NCBI RefSeq assembly: GCF_042453785.1
Contig: NC_091677.1
Span: 28,893,501-28,957,500 of the forward strand
From: Malus domestica
Taxonomy: Eukaryota; Streptophyta; Magnoliopsida; Rosales; Rosaceae
Reading direction: 5' to 3'
DNA: 64,000 bases
Each line of letters begins with the position of its first letter. Position 1 is the stretch's first letter. This document shows, piece by piece, positions 31,900 through 43,106 of this stretch. The notes below the pieces were generated by a model. It saw only the letters and a list, made by a program, of their open reading frames with translations, had not been told where the DNA came from and searched no databases. A program made the position numbers and the translations under genes.

Positions 31900-33336
31900 G
31901 TTTTAATATTTCAGTTTACTACTCTCAAGTTTCTTAATTTTCAACATTTGGTACATTAAGTTTTTTTTATCTCAAAGTGGTACCTGAAGTCAAAATTTTA
32001 AGACAATTTCATACATCCGTTAAGGTTGCTGTTAAGTCAACCGTTAACTGATGACGTGACGTTCAACTGGACATTGACTTGGCACTATGTGACAATCTGG
32101 GCCCATTTTAATATTAAAAAATTAATTTTTTTTTATCACATAAAAAAAAATCCTTTTAGTTACTTCGATCCGCCCCTCCTTCCCTCCCCAATCCCCTCCT
32201 CCCTTCTCTCCTCCGCACCCCACCCATCATCTTGAGCCATGGAGCTTCGAGCTAGACGGATCATCGTCCGTGCAAAACCCTAGAAAATTACTTTCTCTTC
32301 TCTCTGTTATGGGGAAGACGGATCATCGAGCACGAACCGCAAAAAAATGTAATCGCAATTGAGCCTTCCCCTTCGTCAAATCACCACCGCGAGCGTCCAA
32401 TCAACCGGATCCACCTTTCCTCGTCGCCGATGCTGACGGATCTGTGGTCACATTTGAGGGCGAGCTTGGTGACGGCGTCGAAGCGAGAAAAGAGGGAAGG
32501 GGTGATGGGTGATGGGTTTTGGCCGTGTGGTAGAGGGCGGGCGAATTGGGATGTGGGTTTTGGTCAGCCATTGAAATGGAGCCCGACCCGGATCTGTACG
32601 GGTCCGCTGAAAGACACAGTTGAAGACGGAGGCGTTGGAGGGTGAGCTGCAGTTGATGAGGTAGTCGCCGGAGGGTGTGAAGGAGGCTGAGGTGTGGAGG
32701 AGAGAGATGAGGGTTAGAGAGAAAAAATAGAGACCGAGATGGGTTCGTCCCCGTGAAGCTCCCACCCAACTCAGGAATGGACTTTGGTTTTTGTTTAAAA
32801 ATCAAAGCTTTAATCTTTTTAGAAATATCTGGGGGCCTTTTAGCACATTGATTGGTGTTGCGGAGGTGTTAGGAGATACAACCTGTGCATGTTTTGGAGT
32901 AGGGAGACGAGGAGGAAGAAGGGGTGGGGGAGGACTACGAAGAGGAAGTGGAAGAAGAGAAGAGCTTGGTGGGTTCGTCAACAATGGCGGTGGTGCTGCC
33001 GCCGTTGTACTCCGGGAAGAACAACAGAAGCAAACCCATACCACAAGACGGCTGGGGCGGGGAAAAAACCCAGAACGTCTCCTTCCAAATTCAAAGTTGT
33101 AGTCTTTAGGTTTTTAATTTTTTTTAACTTTATTATTTTTTATTTTTAATATCCACGTGATGCCCAATCCAGTTGGGCGTTACATCACCAGTTAAACGTT
33201 GACTTAATAGTAATCTTAATGGATATATGAAACTATCCCAAAATTTTGACTTCAGATACTACTCTGAGATGAAAATAATTTGATATACTAAATGTTGAAA
33301 ACCAATAAACTTGAGATAGTAAACTGAGATTAACCC
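31900..33336. mobile_element. Mutator-like element with long TIRs carrying host gene pieces (Pack-MULE type)
   Basis: The first about 240 bp (TTTTAATATTTCAGTTTACT and on) pair with the inverted last about 240 bp (ending AGTAAACTGAGATTAACCC) with scattered mismatches throughout; long TIRs are the mark of Mutator-like elements. Between them, GC-rich sequence (32170-33100) reads as gene fragments on both strands and no transposase is present. A 9-bp TSD could not be identified, so the exact ends are uncertain by a few bases. Confidence 0.6.
32401..32730 (-). pseudogene. Captured fragment resembling a malectin-like receptor kinase N-terminus
   Basis: The minus-strand frame reads a signal-peptide-like stretch (LGLYFFSLTLISLLHTSASF) followed by TPSGDYLINCSSPSNASVF, resembling the start of CrRLK1L (FERONIA/THESEUS-type) ectodomains (FTP-D-YLINCGS). 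A second frame gives DQNPHPNSPALYHTA, similar to the next conserved block, so one or more frameshifts are present. Only this short part is seen. It lies inside the long-TIR element, so it is a likely captured fragment. Confidence 0.45.
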
Positions 33337-34573
33337 TATATTCATTTAGCCCTGGATGTATTTTCTTTTGCAACAAGAGTTATTTAATATTCTCCGCCAA
33401 GTTATTGATCAGTATGAGTGAATATGCATGACATGGTATGTGTAGCCAGTAGAGCCATCTTCTATTCCACCTTAAACAATGGTAAATTCACTAATTTATT
33501 GATCTGATGTTGACATTTATGCAAGTAAGTTGGAGACGTTTCTCATTGCGATTGGTAGTGTAATAGCGATTAGTTAGGTGCATTTTGTTAAGCAATTGTT
33601 CTAATTGTATCTCTAGATGGATGTCCTTCATTGTTGGTTTGATTTCTTAGGACAGCATTAAAATAGTCTTGTTTTAATATCAACAAAGAGAAAGGAATTT
33701 AATGACTGCGTGCTGTAATTCCTGCATGACAATGCATTGAGCATTAGTGCAACCTGTATTTCCTTTTCCAGTAAGAGTTATTTAACATTTTCCATTAAGA
33801 TTTGTTACATAATGTTTAAAAAAAAACTAGTATTGAGACTAGCCTAGGCGGTTTTTTAGACGGGGCTATCAAGAAAACACCTTTGTTGAGTGAAAGTATG
33901 CTATAGACTCGCCTAAGCGTTTGAATTATTAATTAAAAAAAAAAAAGAACAGCCCAAACCCAAACATCATTTTGGGCAGAGGTTTTATCAAATTCATGTT
34001 AATTTTATGTTTCCAACTACGTTCTATTAGTTTATTATGACTTTAATAATAGTCAAATATTTGATTGCTTGGCATGCCAGCTTGATTGTTCTACAAAAGT
34101 ATTATATATGTTGTATTATAATAAATTTAGATACTGTAAGATTATCGTCCAAATGAAACTATCCATGAAACATCTTGACTTCGCCTTCACCTTTTAAAAT
34201 ATTGGTTACATATTTTTTTCTTCGTACAAACGATATTCTACTATAGGGAGACTTTCCGTAATTTACTGATCATGATTTTGATTGCTCTGGAATATAATTT
34301 GGCTTTGCCGGGATGAATATGGTCATCTTGGTCAAATGACACGACGGAACATTTGTAAGTTTGAATCTTAGTTAATAAACATGTGGTTGAACATCAATAT
34401 CAGCAGCCAAGTCTGAATACGCTTTCTTTTTGGTCCACAGATCTTAACTGGCAAGATAATGATGCCCTGACCAAATTCCTTTCACTGAGGAGCTCTTGAA
34501 CAATTACTTATGGCCTGGGAGTTTAGGCATCGCAGATTATCGAGCACAAATATCCCGAGGAAATCGAATAACG
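33337..34573. other. Upstream region of the F-box gene
   Basis: AT-rich. 33625-33730 (CATTGTTGGTTTGATTTCTTA ... GCGTGCTGTAATT) repeats 31801-31880, so the MULE is flanked by related sequence. TTTCTTTTTGGTCCACAG at 34424-34441 could be an intron acceptor of a 5'UTR intron. No additional coding gene is seen. Confidence 0.4.
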
Positions 34574-35719
34574 ATGTCAGAATATCTTCCTGAAGAAATT
34601 ATAATCCAAATTCTTCTCAGGCTTCCCGTCAAACCTTTGATTCAGTTCACCTGTGTCTGCAGATCTTGGAACTCCATCATTAAACACACTAGCTTCATCA
34701 ACAGACACCTCAACCTTAACCAAAACAAAACCAGCAATAATACCCCTTCCATCCTTCTCAGGCACTGCCCCCTCCAGGACCCCACAGTCGAGCAGTATTC
34801 TCTACATTTAGACAATGACTCCTTCCTGGAACACTCAAAGCCACAGCTTCCAGTTCAGAGCTTCAACGAGTGTTTCCGAGTTGTGGGCTCCTGCAACGGA
34901 TTGCTTCTCCTCTCCGACGATTACCTTACAGAAACCAACTCTTTTATTCTATGGAACCCCTCAATAAGGAAGTTCGTCTCACTTGCAAAGCCTCATGCAC
35001 CAACCTCCTCATGTTATTCTATTTGCGGGTTCGGCTTTGATTCGAAGAAAAATGACTACAAGGTAGTGAAACTGGTGTATCTCCCCCAAGATGATCAAGG
35101 CCAAGCTTGCCCTGAAATTGGGCTTTATTCACTAAATTCAGGGTCTTGGAAAACCATCACGGCAACTTCTCCTAATTACGTCATCGCTCAGACATTTTGG
35201 TCTCAAGTTTTTGTTCATGGAGCTGTGCATTGGATTGCGTCTCGTCGAAAAGAAAATGGACTCCGCAATGTGATTTTGTCATTGGATGTGAGTGATGAGA
35301 CTTTTAAAGAGATTGAGTTGCCAGAAGATTTGGCTCGTGTGTTACCGACCAAGTACATGGCCATTTCAGCTGCTGGAAAGTCTATTGCCGTGAAGCACTA
35401 TGATCAAAACATACATAGTATTTGGATCATGAGAGAGTACGGGGTGGTGGATTCATGGACAAAGAAATTCTCCATTGATACGCATGTCATCCCGAATTTC
35501 CGAGTTGTACAGATTATGGGGTGCAGGAAGAATGGCGAGTTTCTGTTAGAAATGTATGACCATGGAAGGAAGACTGGGGAGTTGGTCTCTCATGATCCCA
35601 ATAACAACAGAAATGAATTTCTAGGAATTCATACAGATCCAGGGTATTCATGTATTGAATATTACACGGAGAGCCTAGCTTTACTCGATAGAGCGAGCGA
35701 GTTGATGCACGTTCCATGA
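34574..35719 (+). CDS. F-box protein with F-box-associated domain (381 aa)
   Basis: Substrate-recognition subunit of an SCF ubiquitin ligase; the F-box binds SKP1/ASK. The F-box is at residues 1-45 (LPEEIIIQILLRLPVKPLIQ, CVCRSWNSII). The type-1 F-box-associated region follows: CNGLLLLSDD and WNPSIRKFV (about 110-145), GFGFDSKKNDYKVVKLVY (about 162-180), SLNSGSWKTI, then VHGAVHWIA and ILSLDVSDETF. It is intronless in coding sequence and about average length for this large family (CPR1/S-locus-F-box-brother style). Start chosen at ATG directly before the F-box; the frame is open upstream without an ATG. The target is unknown. It is convergent with the helicase gene. Confidence 0.92.
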   Translation: MSEYLPEEIIIQILLRLPVKPLIQFTCVCRSWNSIIKHTSFINRHLNLNQNKTSNNTPSILLRHCPLQDPTVEQYSLHLDNDSFLEHSKPQLPVQSFNECFRVVGSCNGLLLLSDDYLTETNSFILWNPSIRKFVSLAKPHAPTSSCYSICGFGFDSKKNDYKVVKLVYLPQDDQGQACPEIGLYSLNSGSWKTITATSPNYVIAQTFWSQVFVHGAVHWIASRRKENGLRNVILSLDVSDETFKEIELPEDLARVLPTKYMAISAAGKSIAVKHYDQNIHSIWIMREYGVVDSWTKKFSIDTHVIPNFRVVQIMGCRKNGEFLLEMYDHGRKTGELVSHDPNNNRNEFLGIHTDPGYSCIEYYTESLALLDRASELMHVP

Positions 35720-36267
35720 AAGAGGAAGAAAACGAAGAACCGTTGAAAAGCAGCTGGGGTGCCATAGCTTTCATTTTTCATTTCGTGATATGTTATACTG
35801 TATAAATCCTTACTGAATTAGAGTATCCCTGTATGTGTTTGTCTCTCGATGATGAGATCGAGCTTCCATCTGTCTACATGTGAGTTCAAGAAGGGGGAAG
35901 AACAGGGAGAGTTATGTTTGTGCTTGCTTTGCTAATGTTTGTAGCTGCATGTATGTACGTCGATGCAGTAATACAGAAAATGAAGTAGCCTGCTAGTTCA
36001 TCAGTAGTCTAGATTTTCAACTCGAAATTGGGCCAATCTATTTACACGCTGCCGCTAAAATTGGTAGGAATTGCAGGAAATGCTGATAGAACTGCTGGCG
36101 ATGTTACACCGGAGGTCGGTCGAGAGTGAACTCTCTGGCAGCACGATTCTTAAACGAAGGTCCGACTCAATTGTCGAAGATACAAATGTTGAGAAATTTC
36201 TATCACCACCTCTAGGATATACAAAATTGTACAATGAGGGAGCCGAGCTGTTTTTGTTTCGCACAAA
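35720..36267. other. Convergent 3' ends of the F-box and SWI2 genes
   Basis: The 548 bp between the two stop codons is probably the 3'UTR of both genes. 36071-36260 is open on the + strand but resembles nothing known. Confidence 0.5.
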
Positions 36268-39200
36268 CTAAACTTCGAAAATAATGTTTTCAAGCGTCTT
36301 CTTCTTTCTCTTCCTGAAGTCCCCGAGCACTCTCTCCCTCTCCATTGGTGTGGCAGACATTACCCACTTGCTAAATTCAAGCTCTCCCAAACCCATGAAC
36401 TTAGAAAGGCGGCTGTACTGGATCCTTTTCTGATCCATGGGTGAAGGAAAATTTTCCTTCCCACCGATACCATCTAGTTTCTTCTTCCGCGAGACATGAA
36501 TGCCTGGGTCCACGAGGCTACCATTCTGAGGGATGGTCATTTCTGTCGTCCCTTGAGTTCCATGTCCATAATTCACAATGTCTTCATTACGATGTGCATA
36601 CACGATACCTAAGGAGTAAAAGACACTTTCAGTCGCTACAGCCTACATCTGCCAAACCAAATATCCTCAGAACAGGAAAATGACAAGAAAGCACAATGAT
36701 ATGAAAACTGTGAAAAAAAGTGCAACGCAAGAACAGAAGTCCAATGTAAATATCAAACTTACCGACTTCCTTGAGCACAGGTTGACTTGTTAAACGCTTC
36801 TCAGAATCACTGGTTGTTCTGGCCTCAGACACTGATGAAGATGCAACATCCACTTCTTTTAATGAAACATGATCGCTACCAAGTTTGGTTGATTCTTGTT
36901 TTGTACTATACAATTCTTTTTGTCCTTGCTTCTCATTCAACTCAAAGATTTCGCTGGTAAAGAGCTTATCTGAAAGGTCACGAAATAAATTGCAGATTCC
37001 GAAAAGTTCCCCTTGAAATTCTTTGCAATCCTGAAAGTAAGCCAATTGAGTGAGATACAAATATCTTGTAATTGAATGTCAATAGAAAAGTTCCAGAACT
37101 AACCAAAAGCAAAAACAGGTTGGTTTCTATACCTGGACACCTTCAAAATATCTTTTCTCCATTTTTCCAGAAACAGCAATGTTGGATAGCTGCTGTTTGT
37201 ACACCTGACGCGAATAAACAAGCTCATCAAGGGAACCAGCAGAAAGAAAGCGGAAAACCACAACATGCCTCTTCTGTCCAAAACGAAATGACCGGTCCTG
37301 GGCCTGTAAGTCTTGGGCAGGGTTCCAGCTTGGATCAAATATTACCACACGATTTGCGCTGACCAGATTCAACCCAAGCCCACCAGCTCGAGTTGATATA
37401 AGGAACACCTAAAGCAATAAATCTGTCAAACGGAAATTTAAACACAAACTTCTCTGGTCATATGAATTTGAAATATACCTGTTTGCTAGGACTTGAATTA
37501 AAGTCATCAACAAGAGACTGACGCAAGTTGGTTGGTGTTGAACCATCAAGTCTTGAGAAGCAATAGCCTTTGCGTATGAGAAACTTTTCCAGTATGTCCA
37601 GCATCCTGGAAGAAGTAATTCTAGTTCAGGATAATAATTATCTAGATAGACAACCAAAAGAAGAAATGCAAGCATGGACATTTGCCCAAGAAAATATTCA
37701 TTAAAAGAACGTTGACTATATAATCCATTTATTTAAAAATAAGAATGCAGAAAATAGATCAGGTTAAACACTTTTTCTTTCTGAGAAAGAAAGACGTGTA
37801 CTGGACAATTCATTGACACGGAAAACATCAATTAAAACATTGACAATTTGACCAACGTATTAAATACCCTAAACAATGCACAAAGTTCCTGTGTTAAACT
37901 GAAACTTTATAATTACTTAAACATCTTTAGACCCCAAAAGAAGACAATTATAATTGAAAAAGTAGAATAACAGAAAAAAAAAAGCAACTGTGCCTAACCA
38001 ATAAGGTTCTCACGTCACCTGACAGAGTAACTGAACAAAAGAACTTTGTCACCCCGTGAAATCCATGAGAACAAGAACTTTTCAAGTGCTCGCATTTTGC
38101 CACAATGTTTAACATCACTCAGGCCCATAAAACTCTCATTTTGGGTGTTCCCTCCCACCAATTCAGCATCTTCGCCAAACACAGCGGTGGCAAACTCTGC
38201 ATCTTTCTTTTGCTTATCTGGGTCATCCTTTGGATTAGGCTTAATCAGCTCCAAGTGATTACTTATCTGTAAAGCATAACAGTACCATAAAACTAAGAAA
38301 GTAATGTGATAAACAGTCACAATGCATACGAACAAATCAATCCACGGTTCTCACCATAAAAGTAAAACATGCCCTATAAAATACAAAAATCCATTGCCCC
38401 TCTCACATTATCATTCTAACATATATCCTTTTTTTTTTAAACTTTTCTAACATTTTCCACTTAAGCACTGTTTTCTAAAATTCTTAATGCTGATGTTAAG
38501 CACATGCAGGGCTCTATAACAGAGCAGTGTTGATTTAACAGCCACCAAAGAGATCATGTCTCAAGGTGCCACAAATTCAAGAGAAGCCAGCCTCATGTCT
38601 TATGTTTATCTTGTGTAAGTAAATGTGCGCCCTACACATGCTAGACACACAAGGTTCAATACTTTAAAACAAATAAGAACAAAGAAGGTTCAATAGCTTA
38701 AGAGAGGGTTTTGTTTATCAAGTGGAAACAGTACAAACAGTTAAACCAGAGGTCCGTCTAAAGAAAACTCGAGCAAAACAAGAAAATAAACAGAAAAATT
38801 GCATATGCACAGACAAGCATAAACAGAAAAGCCAATACCAAAAGCACCAGAGGAATTTAAAAAAATGCTACTTCCTAGTTCATTCAATAGGAAGAGAGTA
38901 ATCTTACTAAACTATTTAGAAAGTAACAGAAATTTTTTGATCTTTTGTAGCCCTTCATAGTTATTACTTATTAGTTTAATTTCCTTCAACATCAAGTAAT
39001 CCAGCAACAAACTATCCCCTACAATGTCAAAGATTCCTAATGCACTTGAAACAACAGACAACCAGTCTATTTTTCCATTAAATGATTAATGAGAAACAGA
39101 TCCTCAGAGGTATCTGAGACTTGAGACTTCCAAATAAAGTCAATGACCCTTTGTTATTGTATAGTAACGCACACAAAGTGAAAATACCGAAAACACACAG

Positions 39201-42200
39201 CACTGAAAAATATAATAACTTGGACGTTAAGTTGATTTTCAAGACAAATTATGCCCTTCTTTACAGCTATTTGTTTTCTCATTCATGTTATTCAATCTCT
39301 TATTGAAAAATACGCTTAGGAAAAAAAACTGAAACAATCCTGTGAGCGTTGCCTCTGCACCTTAAACTCATGCTCAGAAAACTATAACTTGAATAGTTAC
39401 AACTTATAAAGGTGAAAAAACTTTTGAAAACCAAAGACTTTATTCCTAATAAAAAGAGAGTTAGGAGAAATAATCAGAGTACCAAGGGCTTAAAAACTAA
39501 AAATATCATTTACCTGTTGGAGCTTGACAAGGCAAGGAAGGACAATGCAGAAGGGGCATGAATCACAACCGTCGGGGTTCTCCTTGTGAAAGTATGGCCA
39601 AAGCTTTCCATGCGGGATAGTCCTTTTACAGCACTCAGCTTGAGTAAGAGGGCTTCCACAACTACATGGGTTGTCCTTATTTATTAGGCATTGGATATCC
39701 GGTAGCTGTAACATTCTCCTATACACCCGTTTTTGCAATTCACTCATAGCACAGAATATGACATTATCTTCCTTCCCCATCATAAGATGCCCAATAGTTT
39801 CCTCTTTCGTCCTTCTTAACATATATTTATGAAGAACTGCCGCTAGGTGTTGTTTTCGCTTATCAGCAACACGAACAAATCTTTCAGGAGCAGTTGACCT
39901 TTGGCCATGCTTGAGGGGTTCATCATAAAACTCCCGAAAATGTTCACGTGTTCCCAAGGATCCAGGTGCAACCCAGTCAAAGAGGTTAAAAAGTTCCATG
40001 ATTTTGTTCTGCATTATGGTTCCAGTGAGACCAATACGCTTTAAGGTTTTAAATTCTAAACATGCTATATAGAGCTTTGATTTTTCATTTTTAAGCCGAT
40101 GTGCTTCATCAACAATCACGATCTCCCAATTCACCTCTGACAACTGGCTGCCACATATTCTGTATGTGTCAAAGCTTGTGATAAGTATCTCAACTTCATG
40201 TGATCCTAATTTATCATAAATCAAATCACGATTTGCACCGTGGTAAACAGCAACACTAAAGTTAGACCACTTAGAGAATTCATTCTCCCAATTGTGGATA
40301 ACTGAAGTAGGACAAACTATGAGAACAGGGGCTCTTTCAGCTGTTTGGCATTTCTTCAGTACTGTGGAGTCGATGCAATCCCCATCTTTCCCAAACACAG
40401 CAGCCAAGAATGCAATTGTTTGGATGGTTTTTCCTAGTCCCCTGTTCAATGTGTAAGAGAAATCAAGAGCTTGCTAACTAGGAACTTGAATGTACAAGTT
40501 GTGAGTTGCTAGAGATCAAACACAAATGCATATATGTGTTCATAGCTAATGTTATCCTTGCCAATCTATATTACGGTGGACTGTCTAGCAAAAGCAAAAA
40601 CATCCTTAGAAAAAAAGAAGGCATTTTACCATATAAAATAACTGCAAAACACAAGGAAATGTTTTAATGGGCACTTTACAATACAGCAATGTAAGGAAAT
40701 CAAAGAAACATTCACATTTCAAATGGGTAAAATCATCCCTATGATAATGGGCACTTTACAATACACCAACATAAGGAAATCAAAGAAACATTCACATTTC
40801 AAATGAGTAAAAATCATCCCTATGATAATGCACTGTCAAGATCTTGACCAAATAATTATAGTCCCAATCAATATGCTGTTCTCAAAAGTAACTACACATG
40901 CACTGGGCACACTGTCAAATTTACAATGGAAAGAGGAAAAAAAACTAATTTTTGGCATTTTCTTTCTCCATGTTAATATATACTTCCAAGGAGAGTGGCA
41001 GCTACCAACTGTTTTAAAGAGAAAAATTCCACTACGAAAATTTGTCCCAGAACCCCTTTCCAGGTTAGGTATATTCTTAAGTTAAAAGAAACTCATGTAT
41101 CTTCGGTTCACAGTCTGAGTCTGAGAGAACGAGTGCTTCATCTACAGTTTGGAAAATGCATAGTCAAATCTGCTGGAGATATGCCCCCAAAACCAAACAT
41201 TCATTTTTCACTAACCAATCACAACATTGAATGAAATGGATAATGCTCAAAATTAAATTACAATACAATTAAATAAAAAATAAAAAACAATGAAAATGCA
41301 AGAGTCCAGAGGACACAACTAAAAGTAAAAGGTCAGAACTTTAAGAACTATATAAGATGAAAGTTCATCACTACTACTTACATATCGTCACCAAGAATAC
41401 CTCCATGATTTTTCTTGTACAGAGTATACAGAAACTTCACTCCCTCTCTCTGATGTTCAAGCAACCTGCAGTTAATGGATGCAGGAACCTGCAACGGGAA
41501 AACGAAGTGATATGGTAACTATACAAAAAGAGTCCAACAATTTTATATCTCATTCATGCAAACCATTCATATTGTAGAGACCCAAAAGCTATACTTATAG
41601 AACTTCAACTATTTCATGAATATAAAAACCAGTGATTTAGACGTTTCCTACAGATCCCCTTACAGACAAGAAAACTACAAGATTGGAATACAGTAGTGTC
41701 AGGCAGTTAATGTTTCAACAAAGTGACCAACGTTGTTAGAATCCCATAAGATAACAAATCATACAGGAAAAGCCTAATTATTTCTTTTGCATTCCACCAC
41801 ACTTCATTATTGTTTTCCTTTCCATTTCATTCACTTTAAAACTTCCAAACCTTCCTTTAGCCGCCAACGCTAAATAATGACCTCACTGCTCTGTCTGTTG
41901 CACAACTTTGGAACTAAGAAGGAAATGGCCTAATAACAATTGCTCTTCGAATAAAAGCCGATGTTAGAATTTTCCTAATCACCAGTTAACAAAAATTCTC
42001 TTTGACCACTAATAGCCACCATAGGCTCAAGTAATTCGGCCAAATCACATACATAATATCCAGGTTCATCAAGCACTTCCCTGGTCCTTGAAGTCATATT
42101 ACTACTCGAACTTCCAATTATGAACCTAACTGTTACCATCACATATTTACTTAAGTTGTAAGGAGCAAACACTGACCGGAAACTTTTGTGTGGCGCGTGT

Positions 42201-42771
42201 GAATATATAACGATTGAATTGTGAATTTGTGAGACAATGCAAACAGAAAGAATGTACCTTTACGTTCCTTACACCAAGCAGATACATTTATGCAAACTAA
42301 ACTAAATAATGATCATCGTAAATTGAAAACCAAAATTACCGCGAAAACGCAACACATATGCATAAATTTGAAACAATTATGAAAGGGAAAACAAAGTTTA
42401 ATTACCTGTACAACTGGAAATTCTCCCTCACAGGACAAGATCAGGGGCTCATATGGTCCTGTGTGATCAAATTCAAAGAAACCCACTTTAGGGCTCCCAC
42501 AGGCCACTGATTCTGGGTCGTCTTCTTCTTCATCAACCTCATCCTCACTACCATTCTGGTCCTGGATTTGTTTGGTTTCAATTGGCGGCAGAGACAATGG
42601 GTCTTGCAGTCTCAGAAGCTGCTGAGACAGAGACGATTTGGGGGGACGTCTTGGGATTGTAGGTTCTTCTACGGGTTGGGAGATTGAGGACTGTGATTGG
42701 GTTGATGGGATTGTTAAGGATGATGAGTTTCTGCAGGGTTTAAGGGCTTCTTTGAAGGACTGGAGGGACAT
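36268..42771 (-). CDS. SWI2: SNF2-family ATPase SWI2/CHR9, ERCC6-like 2 type (886 aa)
   Basis: DNA-dependent ATPase of the Rad54/ERCC6-like group in the nucleus, closest to Arabidopsis SWITCH 2 (CHR9). Eight exons, all GT-AG and in phase: 42406-42771, 41382-41488, 39514-40441, 38019-38266, 37479-37605, 37133-37408, 36763-37030, 36268-36608 (2661 nt). Motif I MGLGKT (158-163, split by intron 2), motif II DEAH (269-272), motif III LTGT, and the helicase C-terminal lobe with SRLDGSTPTNLRQ, TRAGGLGLNL and motif VI QAQDRSFRFGQ (about 627-637). The unusual 9-Cys/His insert (CLINKDNPCSCGSPLTQAEC ... CDSCPFC, near 450) may bind zinc. The C-terminus is Lys/Arg-rich (FRKRKKK). The frame is intact, so the gene is probably functional. 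Confidence 0.95.
40666..40825. repeat. 80-bp tandem duplication in SWI2 intron 2
   Basis: AATGGGCACTTTACAATACA and about 60 following bases occur twice in tandem (40666 and 40746) with few differences, wholly inside the second intron. Confidence 0.8.
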
Positions 42772-42952
42772 TGGATATTGGTAGGGGGAGAGAGAGAAAC
42801 GGGAGACGAAGAGAGCAAAACGGCCACAGAGAGAGAGACGGTGGGGTGGGGAAGGGAGAAACGGGTGGGGGCAGGGGAATTATTATTATTTTTTTTCCCC
42901 TTTCAGAAAACGGACTGTTCACCCGGTTCAATTCGAATCAGGATAAACCTAA

Positions 42953-43103
42953 GAGAAATTATATTCACACACCCCAAATTACTTCTCCCACACCTTTTTA
43001 ATTTTTTAATATTTTCTACACACCACTAACACTTGATAGAAAAATATTAAAAAATTAAAAAGGTGTGAGAGAAGTAATTTGAGGTGTGTGAATATAATCT
43101 CCC
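42953..43103. mobile_element. Hairpin MITE upstream of SWI2 (151 bp)
   Basis: The two halves are nearly perfect inverted repeats (GAGAAATTATATTCACACAC against GGGAGATTATATTCACACAC, arms about 65 bp, loop around CACACCACTAACACTTGAT). TAA flanks both sides (42950-42952, 43104-43106). It lies about 180 bp upstream of the SWI2 start codon, and a transcript through it would fold into a long hairpin. Confidence 0.8.
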
Positions 43104-43106
43104 TAA

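Noticed and set aside
36071..36271. 66-codon plus-strand frame between the F-box and SWI2 genes
   Set aside because: Lies in the overlapping 3'UTR region and matches nothing.
41975..42172. Protein-like minus-strand frame (MTSRTREVLDEPGYYVC) within SWI2 intron 1
   Set aside because: No ATG-led gene, splice support or recognised domain; an added exon would not be needed since flanking exons join in phase.
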